Of a stretch of 7,662 nt of DNA, positions 1-6,087 are shown piece by piece. How positions within the stretch are numbered: the stretch's first letter is position 1; each line of letters begins with the position of its first letter. Position numbers and translations under genes: made by a program. The notes beneath the pieces were generated by a model, which saw only the letters and a list, made by a program, of their open reading frames with translations, was not told where the DNA came from and searched no databases. Source of the DNA: Proteobacteria bacterium UBA6908 (GTDB lineage Bacteria > Pseudomonadota > Gammaproteobacteria > Acidiferrobacterales > UBA6901); the NCBI GenBank assembly GCA_002451085.1, contig DKBE01000044.1:11164-18825 (forward strand). The letters run 5' to 3'.

Positions 1-407
1 TCATCGTTGGTCAGCGTGAAGTTCACCGCGTCGATACGCGTCTTGTAGGCGGCATACACGCCCATGCCATGGGATCGCCCGATGGTTTGCGAGGTATGCA
101 GCCCCAGCTCGGATTCGAGCGGGTTGATGAACGTATCGAACAGGTCAAACATCGCCCCATGGCAACGGCTGACCTGTTCGCGCAGCGCCGGGTTTACCAG
201 CGTGCTGAACACCAACGGCCGGTTGCCGTCGTGCGCTGCGACCCCGTTGATTTGTTCGACCAGCGCCGCGGCCTTCTCGGGACTATCGACGAACGGGCAG
301 CTGACCCGTTCGAACTCGACGCCATTGAACTGGGTCAGTAGCGTGTGGCCCAGCATTTCAGCGGTGATGCCGGTGCGATCGGAAACGAAAAATACCGTGC
401 GCTTCAT
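1..407 (-). CDS. ppsR: PEP synthase regulatory protein (kinase/pyrophosphorylase), 3' end cut by window
   Basis: The 135 visible residues begin MKRTVFFVSDRTGITAEMLG, which matches the conserved N-terminus of the PpsR/DUF299 family (E. coli PpsR, YdiA). Further family-like segments follow, such as RPLVFSTLVNPALR (about residues 66-79) and SHGMGVYAAYKTRIDAVNFTL near the edge. By family knowledge the enzyme switches PEP synthase off by ADP-dependent phosphorylation of a threonine next to the catalytic histidine, and switches it on by Pi-dependent dephosphorylation that yields pyrophosphate. The P-loop expected in the second half lies beyond the window, so catalytic integrity cannot be judged. 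The start is an ATG with GAGG about 6 nt upstream. It begins 25 nt after the ppsA stop on the same strand, so regulator and target are probably co-transcribed. The family is normally about 270 residues, so roughly half is visible. Confidence 0.93.
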   Translation of the reverse strand, partial: MKRTVFFVSDRTGITAEMLGHTLLTQFNGVEFERVSCPFVDSPEKAAALVEQINGVAAHDGNRPLVFSTLVNPALREQVSRCHGAMFDLFDTFINPLESELGLHTSQTIGRSHGMGVYAAYKTRIDAVNFTLTND

Positions 408-424
408 CGTGAACCTCGATGTCG

Positions 425-440
425 CACCGTGCTCACGGTG
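425..440. repeat. 16-bp inverted repeat across the ppsA stop codon
   Basis: The plus strand reads CACCGTG-CT-CACGGTG, two perfect 7-bp arms around a 2-base centre. It covers the last codons and TGA of ppsA and lies about 18 bases before the ppsR start. There is no T tract on either side, so it does not look like an intrinsic terminator. It could be a short RNA hairpin that adjusts ppsR translation or mRNA stability, a protein-binding site, or chance. Function is unknown. Confidence 0.45.
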
Positions 441-2838
441 ACGGAGCCTGGACGCGTTTTCCGGGCTGTTTCGCGCTCTGCTCGGCGAGAAACAGCCAGG
501 TTTCCACCACCGTGTCCGGATTGAGCGAGATGCTGCTGATCTGTTCCTCCAGCAGCCACAGCGCCAGGTCCGGGTGGTCGGACGGTCCCTGGCCGCAGAT
601 GCCGACATACTTTCCCTGTTCGCGGCAGGCCTGGATGGCCATGTGCAGCAGCGCTTTGACGGCGGCATTGCGCTCGTCGAACAGCGCGGCGATCAGGCCG
701 GAATCCCGGTCGAGGCCGAGGGTCAGCTGGGTGAGATCATTGGAACCGATCGAGAAGCCGTCGAAATACTGCAGAAAGTCCCTGGCCAGCAGCGCGTTCG
801 ACGGGATCTCGCACATCATGATCACGCGCAGGCCGTTGTCGCCACGTTTCAGGCCATTGGCCGCCAGCAGCTCAATCACCTGTCGAGCCTCATCCACGGT
901 GCGGGTGAACGGCACCATGATCTCGACATTGGTGAAACCCATCTGGTCGCGCACTTTTTTTAAGGCGCGACATTCGAGCTCGAAGCACGGGCGAAAGCTT
1001 TCGGCCACGTAACGCGAGGCGCCGCGAAAACCGATCATCGGGTTTTCCTCGTGCGGTTCGTAACGCTCACCGGCCAGCAGATTGGCGTATTCATTGGATT
1101 TGAAATCCGACAACCGCACGATCACTGGTTCGGGATGAAAGGCCGCAGCCAGGGTACTGATGCCTTCCACCAGCTTTTCGACATAGAACTCCACCGGCCC
1201 GGCATAGCCGGCGGTTTTTTTGTGGACCGTCGCCTGCAGATCGGCCGGCAGGTTGTCGAACTCGAGCAGCGCCTTGGGATGCACGCCGATCATGTTGTTG
1301 ATGATGAATTCGAGACGGGCGAGTCCAATGCCGGCATGCGGCAGCCCGGCAAACTGGAAGGCCCGTTCCGGGTTGCCGACATTCATCATGATTTTTACCG
1401 GCAGTGCCGGCATCGCCTGGGTTTCGGTGCGTTGCACGTCGAATTTGAGCAGGCCGCGGTAAATGAAGCCGTCGTCCCCTTCGGCGCACGATACGGTTAC
1501 GTCGGCACCATCCGGCAGTTTTTCGGTGGCGTCGCCACAGCCGACCACCGCCGGAATGCCGAGCTCGCGCGCGATGATGGCGGCGTGACAGGTGCGGCCG
1601 CCGCGGTTGGTGACGATCGCGGCGGCACGTTTCATGATCGGTTCCCAGTCCGGATCAGTCATGTCGGTGACCAGTACATCGCCGGCACCGACGTTGGCCA
1701 TCTGGCTGATGTCGGTGATGACGCGTGCACGACCGCTGCCGATGCGTTGCCCGATCGAGCGGCCGGTGGCGATGACCTCGCCACGCTCTCTCAGGCGATA
1801 GCGTTCCAGTACCTGGCCGCTTCGGCTTTTTACGGTTTCCGGCCGCGCCTGCAGGATGTAGAGCTTGTTGTCGTCACCGTCGCGCGCCCACTCGATGTCC
1901 ATCGGCCGGCCATAATGCTGTTCAATGATCACCGCCTGACGGGCGAGCTCCTCGACCTGGGCATCGCTCAGACAGAAGCGCCGGCGCTCCGGTTCCGGTA
2001 CGTCCACGGTGTGCGTGGTACGGCCCTGGGTGCGATCGTCGCTGTAGATCATCTTGATCGCCTTGCCGCCGAGGTTGCGACGCAGGATCGCCGGACGTCC
2101 CTGGGCAAGCGTGGCCTTGTGTACGTAGAACTCGTCAGGATTGACCGCGCCTTGCACCACGGTTTCGCCCAGGCCCCAGGCGGCCGTGACGAACACCACG
2201 TCGCGAAAGCCGGACTCGGTATCGAGTGTGAAGGCCACACCGCTTGCGCCAATGTCGCTGCGCACCATCTGCTGGATGCCGGCCGAGAGTGCGACCTCGC
2301 TGTGCTCGAAGTGGTGGTGCACCCGATAGGCAATCGCGCGGTCGTTGTACAGCGAGGCGAACACGTACTTGATGGCAGTGAGCACGGCCGCCGGACCGCG
2401 TACGTTGAGATAGGTTTCCTGTTGACCGGCAAACGACGCCTCCGGCAGGTCTTCCGCCGTGGCCGAAGAGCGTACCGCCACCACCACTTCGTGGCCGACT
2501 CGTTTCTCCAGCTGCCGGTAGGCCTCGGTAATGGCGGCTTCGAGCGCGTTCGGTAACGGCGTGTCGAGGATCCACTGGCGGATGTCGGCGCCGGCGGCGG
2601 CCAGTGCGGTGACATCCTCGATATCGAGGTTCGCCAGCCGTGTGCGAATCCGGTCGGCCAGCTTGTTGTGCGCGAGAAATTCGCGATAGGCGCTGGCGGT
2701 GGTGGCGAAACCGCCGGGCACGCGCACGCCCTTGGCCGTGAGCTGGCTGATCATTTCGCCGAGTGAGGCGTTCTTGCCGCCAACCTCGGGGACATCATTC
2801 ATCCCCAGGTTTTCAAACCAGATCAGATTGCTGTTCAT
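433..2838 (-). CDS. ppsA: Phosphoenolpyruvate synthase (pyruvate, water dikinase)
   Basis: The cytoplasmic enzyme makes PEP, AMP and Pi from pyruvate, ATP and water, the entry step of gluconeogenesis. The 801-residue product is close to E. coli PpsA (792). The N-terminal ATP-grasp domain (about 1-340) has [11 protein letters not shown] (20-30), the [20 protein letters not shown] stretch (121-140) and LYILQARPE (326-334). The swivelling phosphohistidine domain has [21 protein letters not shown] (413-433), with His418 as the phosphorylated residue and Thr416 as the expected PpsR target. The C-terminal PEP-binding barrel has [10 protein letters not shown] (601-610), EIMVPFTRT (639-647), [17 protein letters not shown] (698-714) and the GICGQGPSD loop (746-754) with catalytic Cys748. 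All key residues are present. The ATG at 2838 is chosen because GGAGG sits 7 nt upstream; an in-frame ATG at 2892 adds 18 unconserved residues and has no well-placed ribosome site. ppsR follows after 25 nt. Confidence 0.97.
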   Translation of the reverse strand: MNSNLIWFENLGMNDVPEVGGKNASLGEMISQLTAKGVRVPGGFATTASAYREFLAHNKLADRIRTRLANLDIEDVTALAAAGADIRQWILDTPLPNALEAAITEAYRQLEKRVGHEVVVAVRSSATAEDLPEASFAGQQETYLNVRGPAAVLTAIKYVFASLYNDRAIAYRVHHHFEHSEVALSAGIQQMVRSDIGASGVAFTLDTESGFRDVVFVTAAWGLGETVVQGAVNPDEFYVHKATLAQGRPAILRRNLGGKAIKMIYSDDRTQGRTTHTVDVPEPERRRFCLSDAQVEELARQAVIIEQHYGRPMDIEWARDGDDNKLYILQARPETVKSRSGQVLERYRLRERGEVIATGRSIGQRIGSGRARVITDISQMANVGAGDVLVTDMTDPDWEPIMKRAAAIVTNRGGRTCHAAIIARELGIPAVVGCGDATEKLPDGADVTVSCAEGDDGFIYRGLLKFDVQRTETQAMPALPVKIMMNVGNPERAFQFAGLPHAGIGLARLEFIINNMIGVHPKALLEFDNLPADLQATVHKKTAGYAGPVEFYVEKLVEGISTLAAAFHPEPVIVRLSDFKSNEYANLLAGERYEPHEENPMIGFRGASRYVAESFRPCFELECRALKKVRDQMGFTNVEIMVPFTRTVDEARQVIELLAANGLKRGDNGLRVIMMCEIPSNALLARDFLQYFDGFSIGSNDLTQLTLGLDRDSGLIAALFDERNAAVKALLHMAIQACREQGKYVGICGQGPSDHPDLALWLLEEQISSISLNPDTVVETWLFLAEQSAKQPGKRVQAPSP

Positions 2839-2845
2839 GACTGCG

Positions 2846-2850
2846 CCTCC
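2846..2850 (-). promoter_or_regulatory. Ribosome binding site of ppsA
   Basis: The minus strand carries GGAGG, 7 nt before the ATG at 2838. This is the clearest Shine-Dalgarno sequence in the window and decides the ppsA start against the in-frame ATG at 2892. Confidence 0.8.
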
Positions 2851-2860
2851 ATCGAACCAC

Positions 2861-2890
2861 AATATTGGAGCGATCCCTCCCGCTTGTCCC
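2861..2890 (-). promoter_or_regulatory. Weak sigma70-like promoter candidate for ppsA-ppsR
   Basis: On the minus strand GGGACA (2890-2885, 4 of 6 to TTGACA) is followed after 18 bases by AATATT (2866-2861, 4 of 6 to TATAAT). Transcription would start near 2854, just ahead of the ppsA ribosome site, giving a very short leader. The spacer contains an imperfect palindrome, GGAG-G-GATC-G-CTCC (2867-2880), which could be an operator. Both matches are modest and could be chance. The alternative is that ppsA is only read from the rnf promoter upstream. Confidence 0.25.
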
Positions 2891-2916
2891 ATCCTGCGAT
2901 CATTGCACCGACTGGC

Positions 2917-3096
2917 TCAGTCGTCGCGCCGGCACTCGCCGGGCTGGCAACCGCAACCGCCGCAACCGGTGCCTTCCTCACGCGCCGATCCGAATTCGGG
3001 ATGCCGGCGGGCATACTGGCGAGTCAGCCGTTGCACGCCGATCCAGCCGAGCAACAACAGCAGGACAATCATCACGGCGAGCAGATAGCGTAGCAT
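2917..3096 (-). CDS. Small cysteine-rich membrane protein, NqrM-like in layout
   Basis: This ORF encodes 59 residues. A hydrophobic helix (about 3-21, RYLLAVMIVLLLLLGWIGV) is followed by a basic stretch (QRLTRQYARRHPEF) and a compact cluster CGGCGCQPGEC with Cys45, Cys48, Cys50 and Cys55, ending in RRDD. The positive charges after the helix predict that the cysteines face the cytoplasm. The ATG at 3096 lies 4 nt after the rnfA stop with GGGGGG 8 nt upstream, so it is most likely translated with rnfA; an earlier in-frame start at 3120 would run back into rnfA. I do not recognise the exact family. The single helix and four cysteines, including CGG and CxCx4C, resemble NqrM (DUF539), which is needed to mature the Fe centre of the related Na+-NQR. 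A degenerate RnfB N-terminus or a FeoB-associated Cys-rich protein are alternatives. That it is a gene is likely; the role is inference. Confidence 0.8.
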   Translation of the reverse strand: MLRYLLAVMIVLLLLLGWIGVQRLTRQYARRHPEFGSAREEGTGCGGCGCQPGECRRDD

Positions 3097-3100
3097 CGTT

Positions 3101-3682
3101 CTAACCCCCCAGTCCTGCAAAACCCATGAAACTCAGGGACAACAGCCCGGCCAGCAGCAGGCTGAGCGCGGAGCCCTGCGCGACTTTCGGCACGTTGACC
3201 AGGTCGAGCCGCTCGCGCAGCCCGGCCATGAGCAGCAACGCCAGCGTGAAGCCGGCACCGGCCGACAGGCTGAAGGCCATCGATTGCAGAAAACTGTATT
3301 CGCGCGTTGTCTGGAACAGCGCCACGCCGAGCACGGCACAATTGGTGGTAATGAGCGGCAGGTAAATGCCGAGCGCCCGGAACAGCGTCGGGCTGAGCTT
3401 CTTCATGGCCATTTCCACCAGCTGCACGGCCGAGGCAATCACCGCGATGTAGGCAATGAGCCGCAGCTGCTCGAGATCGGCGGCCACCAGCGCACGGTTG
3501 AGCAGATAGGCCGAGAGCGAACTGATCCACATCACGAAGGTAGTCGCGACCCCCATTGGCCAGGCGGTGTTGAGCTTGGCGGACACGCCGAGGAATGGGC
3601 ACAACCCGAGAAACATGCTGAACACGAAGTTGTTGATGAACAACGTGCTGAGGATGATGAAGGGAATGGATTCAGCGGCCAT
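3101..3682 (-). CDS. rnfA: Rnf complex membrane subunit RnfA
   Basis: RnfA is an integral membrane subunit of the Rnf complex, which couples electron flow between NADH and ferredoxin to ion movement across the cytoplasmic membrane. The 193 residues equal the length of E. coli RsxA/RnfA. About six helices can be drawn (roughly 6-26, 38-58, 72-92, 102-122, 134-154, 170-191). The family signatures NNFVFSMFLGLCPFLGVS (17-34) and LPLITTNCAVLGVALF (108-123) are present with Cys28 and Cys115. By family knowledge these pair with two cysteines of RnfE to hold a [2Fe-2S] centre inside the membrane. The start overlaps the 3' end of rnfE by 11 bases and has no obvious Shine-Dalgarno sequence, so translation probably depends on coupling to rnfE. 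The small Cys-rich gene starts 4 bases after its stop. Absence of nqr-type neighbours and presence of rnfC exclude NqrE. Confidence 0.96.
   Translation of the reverse strand: MAAESIPFIILSTLFINNFVFSMFLGLCPFLGVSAKLNTAWPMGVATTFVMWISSLSAYLLNRALVAADLEQLRLIAYIAVIASAVQLVEMAMKKLSPTLFRALGIYLPLITTNCAVLGVALFQTTREYSFLQSMAFSLSAGAGFTLALLLMAGLRERLDLVNVPKVAQGSALSLLLAGLLSLSFMGFAGLGG
3105..3110 (-). promoter_or_regulatory. Ribosome binding site of the small Cys-rich gene
   Basis: GGGGGG on the minus strand, within the last codons of rnfA, lies 8 nt before the ATG at 3096. It supports that start over the in-frame upstream one at 3120 and indicates the small ORF is translated from the rnf message. Confidence 0.5.
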
Positions 3683-4340
3683 GGTTGTGCACCGGCACTG
3701 GAGTGGGGGCGGCGCCCGGCTGTCGGCCGCGCAACCAGTTGAGCAGTAGCAGCCACGCGCCCAGGACGAAGAATCCGCCGGGCGGCAGCAGCATGATCAC
3801 CCACGGCTGGAAGCTGGCGCCAAAGACCGGGAAACCCAGCAGTGTGCCGCTGCCCAGCAGTTCGCGCACCCCACCGAGCATGACCAGCCCGAGGGTGAAT
3901 CCGATGCCGACGCCGCCGGCATTGATCACGCTGTGCAGCAGCGGGCGGCGCGAGGCATAGGCCTCGGCGCGGCCAAGAATGATGCAGTTCACGACAATCA
4001 GCTGGATGAAGGCGCCAAGTGCGCCGTACAGCGTGAGGCTGATCGCCTGGATCGCGTAGTCCACCACGGTGGTGAACGACGCAATAATCACGATGTAGGT
4101 GGCGATGCGCACGGTGCCCGGCACCAGCGACCGCAGCATCGACACCAGCGCATTCGAGCCGACCAGTACGAACAGGGTGGCCAGCCCCATGGCGAGCGCA
4201 TTGCGCAGCGAGTTCGTCACGGCCATGGTTGGGCACATGCCGAGCATCATCACCAGCACCGGGTTCTCACGCCAGATGCCCTGCAGGAAGGTATCCATGG
4301 TGAGGGGTGGCGTCTGGTCGGGGCGAAGCGGCGTGGTCAT
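3672..4340 (-). CDS. rnfE: Rnf complex membrane subunit RnfE
   Basis: RnfE is the second paired membrane subunit of Rnf, homologous to RnfA and to NqrD. The product has 222 residues and about six helices. It has RENPVLVMMLGMCPTMAVTN (24-43) with Cys36, then FIQLIVVNCIILGRAEAYAS (111-130) with Cys119. The two cysteines are the expected ligands, with those of RnfA, for the intramembrane Fe-S centre. GGVRELLGSGTL (156-167) and the MLLPPGGFFVLG segment (183-194) also match the family. The ATG at 4340 forms an ATGA overlap with the rnfG stop and is preceded by GGGGG, so it is preferred to an internal ATG at residue 15 (MDTFLQGIW), where homologues often begin. The proline-rich C-terminal tail (207-222) overlaps the start of rnfA and is probably poorly conserved. 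Confidence 0.95.
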   Translation of the reverse strand: MTTPLRPDQTPPLTMDTFLQGIWRENPVLVMMLGMCPTMAVTNSLRNALAMGLATLFVLVGSNALVSMLRSLVPGTVRIATYIVIIASFTTVVDYAIQAISLTLYGALGAFIQLIVVNCIILGRAEAYASRRPLLHSVINAGGVGIGFTLGLVMLGGVRELLGSGTLLGFPVFGASFQPWVIMLLPPGGFFVLGAWLLLLNWLRGRQPGAAPTPVPVHNHGR

Positions 4341-5023
4341 GGCGACCCCCGCGGCGTGCGCGTCAGGACCGTGAGTTGCTGCTGCACCACCGGCACCAGC
4401 GCCTGCGCGCTGTCGTTGAGCGCCTTGCCGACGGCGCGCGAACTGATGGTGGCTCCGGAGATTGCGTCGATCTCCCAGGCCTCGACCTTCCGGCCATGCC
4501 GGACCGTGACGATGGCGTGCGCCAAGGCGCTGCGTTCGGTATTGAGCCGCGCGGCCAGTGCGCGGAAATTGGCGAGGAACGCCGGGTCGGTGGCGATCCG
4601 GTCACCGATGCCGGGTGTGTCGTTGTTGCGCAGCACGTGGATGGCCGTGATGCATTCGCAGTCCGGGGTATAGGCATACAGCAGGCGGATGATGTCCTGG
4701 TAGCCACGCGCCGCGGCCTCCGCGGCGATGCCGACCAGACGCCCGTGGCGGTCGTAACCGGCGTGGATCACGACACCGTCGGCGCCGCCATCCAGCGGTT
4801 GCAACTGGTCAGCCGTGACGATGAAACTCTGGCGCGCGCTGGCGCCGGGCAGCACGCGGAATATTGCCTGTTCCAGCGCCGCGCGCTGGTTGGCCTCGAT
4901 GCGTGTCCGAGTCAACTCAAAGGCCGCTACCACCAGCACCCCGGAGACGAGCGCGGTGATGCCGAGGGTCGCCATCATGCGGCGGCTCGAGATGATCGGC
5001 GGAAGTGGCGTGACATCAGTCAT
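4337..5023 (-). CDS. rnfG: Rnf complex FMN-binding subunit RnfG
   Basis: RnfG is a membrane-anchored subunit whose periplasmic domain carries covalently bound FMN and passes electrons within Rnf. The 228 residues have one N-terminal helix (about 18-36) after a short arginine-containing cytoplasmic tail, then an FMN-binding domain. The family motif NDTPGIGDRI (134-143) precedes EIDAISGATISS (184-195); by family knowledge the SGAT threonine, here Thr192, receives FMN from the flavin transferase ApbE. No apbE is in the window. Two cysteines in TPDCECITAIHV (119-130; Cys122 and Cys124) form a CxC pair just before the NDTPGIG motif, of unknown significance. The gene overlaps rnfD upstream and rnfE downstream by 4 bases each (ATGA), indicating coupled translation. 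It lacks a strong ribosome site of its own. NqrC is the related alternative, excluded by the neighbours. Confidence 0.95.
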   Translation of the reverse strand: MTDVTPLPPIISSRRMMATLGITALVSGVLVVAAFELTRTRIEANQRAALEQAIFRVLPGASARQSFIVTADQLQPLDGGADGVVIHAGYDRHGRLVGIAAEAAARGYQDIIRLLYAYTPDCECITAIHVLRNNDTPGIGDRIATDPAFLANFRALAARLNTERSALAHAIVTVRHGRKVEAWEIDAISGATISSRAVGKALNDSAQALVPVVQQQLTVLTRTPRGSP

Positions 5024-6087
5024 GGCGGATTCTTGTCCGGGGCGGATTGGCGGCCGGTGCCATACACGCGCGGCTGGGTCACGGCCTCAATCAGCGGGGT
5101 CGCCGCGTTACCGAGCAGGATTGCATACATCACGCCTTCCGGCAGACCGCCGAAGAGACGGATCACGACGGTGACGGCGCCGATCAGCGCACCATAGAGC
5201 CAGGCCCCGCGCGGCGTGACCGGCGCGCCGACCGGATCGGTGGCCATGAAGAACGCGCCGAGCATCAGCCCGCCGGAACCGAGCATGAACCATGGATCGG
5301 GATAGCGCTGGCCGTCGGCCAGGGCAAACGCGGCACTGACCGCGAACGCGCTCACGAGCACGGCCACCGGGATGCGCCAGTTGAGCAGGCGGCGGGCGGC
5401 GAGATAGGCACCGCAGAGCAGTATCAGGATCGCCGAGGTCTCGCCGAGAGAGCCGGCGGTGGTGCCGAGAAAGAGATCGAGCGTGCCGGTCGCGACATGC
5501 TCGAATTTGTGCAGGGCCAGCGGCGTCGCCCCGCTCACCGTGTCCACCGGCAGTGCCCCGTACCAGAGCGGCGCATCCGGTGGAACGAGGAACGGTGTCG
5601 TGAGCGAAGTCGGCATGAAGTGAGTGAAGCGGCCATTCATGAACGGGGCATGCCAGGTGGTAATGGCCACCGGAAATGCCGCCTGCACAAACGCGCGCCC
5701 GACCAGCGCCGGGTTGAAGATGTTTCCCCCCAATCCACCGAACACCGCCTTGCCAAGGCCAATGGCGATGAAGCCGGCCACCGCACCCATCCACAGCGGG
5801 AATCCGGGCGGCAGGGTAAGTGCCAGCAGCAGGCCGGTGATCACGGCCGAGTTGTCGGCGAGCGTGCTGACGCGACCGGCCAGGCGATTGAACAGTTGCT
5901 CGGCGCCAACGCAACTGACCGTCACGACCCCGATCAGGGCGGCGGCGCTCAGGCCGAAGGCATAGACCGCGAAGGCGCACAACGGCAGCAGCGCATAGAC
6001 CACGTGGCGCATGATCTGCTCAACCGTGCGCGGGGTATGCAGCAGCGGCGCGCTGCGCAGTTCGAGGGTGGCCGGTGGCTTGTTCAT
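5020..6087 (-). CDS. rnfD: Rnf complex membrane flavoprotein RnfD
   Basis: RnfD is a multi-helix membrane subunit with covalent FMN, related to NqrB. The 355 residues include roughly nine helices, four in the N-terminal third (about 25-115) and the others after residue 215. Family features are GGLGGNIFNPALVGRAF (117-133), the FMN attachment motif VDTVSGATPLA (181-191) with Thr188 as the expected flavinylated residue, the glycine-rich LGSGGLMLGAFFMATDPVGAPVT region (269-291), and GGLPEGVMYAILLGNAATPLIE (313-334). The open frame continues upstream into rnfC, but that part is not Rnf-like. The ATG at 6087 is chosen because the protein then starts with MNKPPATLELRSAPLLHTPR, matching the family N-terminus, and because it forms a TGATG junction with the rnfC stop and has an AAGG-type ribosome site. 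Length fits the family (about 350). Confidence 0.96.
   Translation of the reverse strand: MNKPPATLELRSAPLLHTPRTVEQIMRHVVYALLPLCAFAVYAFGLSAAALIGVVTVSCVGAEQLFNRLAGRVSTLADNSAVITGLLLALTLPPGFPLWMGAVAGFIAIGLGKAVFGGLGGNIFNPALVGRAFVQAAFPVAITTWHAPFMNGRFTHFMPTSLTTPFLVPPDAPLWYGALPVDTVSGATPLALHKFEHVATGTLDLFLGTTAGSLGETSAILILLCGAYLAARRLLNWRIPVAVLVSAFAVSAAFALADGQRYPDPWFMLGSGGLMLGAFFMATDPVGAPVTPRGAWLYGALIGAVTVVIRLFGGLPEGVMYAILLGNAATPLIEAVTQPRVYGTGRQSAPDKNPP

Noticed and set aside
425..440. The palindrome after ppsA as an intrinsic terminator
   Set aside because: The stem is short and no run of T follows in the direction of transcription.
1051..2556. 501-codon plus-strand open frame opposite ppsA
   Set aside because: It lies fully antisense to the conserved ppsA, has the His/Arg/Asp-rich composition typical of shadow frames in GC-rich DNA, and shows no recognisable domain.
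2839..2892. 18-residue N-terminal extension of ppsA from an upstream ATG
   Set aside because: The extension is not PpsA-like, and a strong GGAGG is placed for the ATG at 2838.
4307..5197. 296-codon plus-strand open frame opposite rnfG
   Set aside because: Shadow of rnfG on the opposite strand with no hydrophobic core pattern or motif of its own.
3101..6087. Membrane genes as part of a Na+-NQR operon (nqrB, C, D, E)
   Set aside because: The cytoplasmic subunit next to them is RnfC with two CxxCxxCxxxCP motifs, and there is no nqrA or nqrF; order and lengths fit Rnf.
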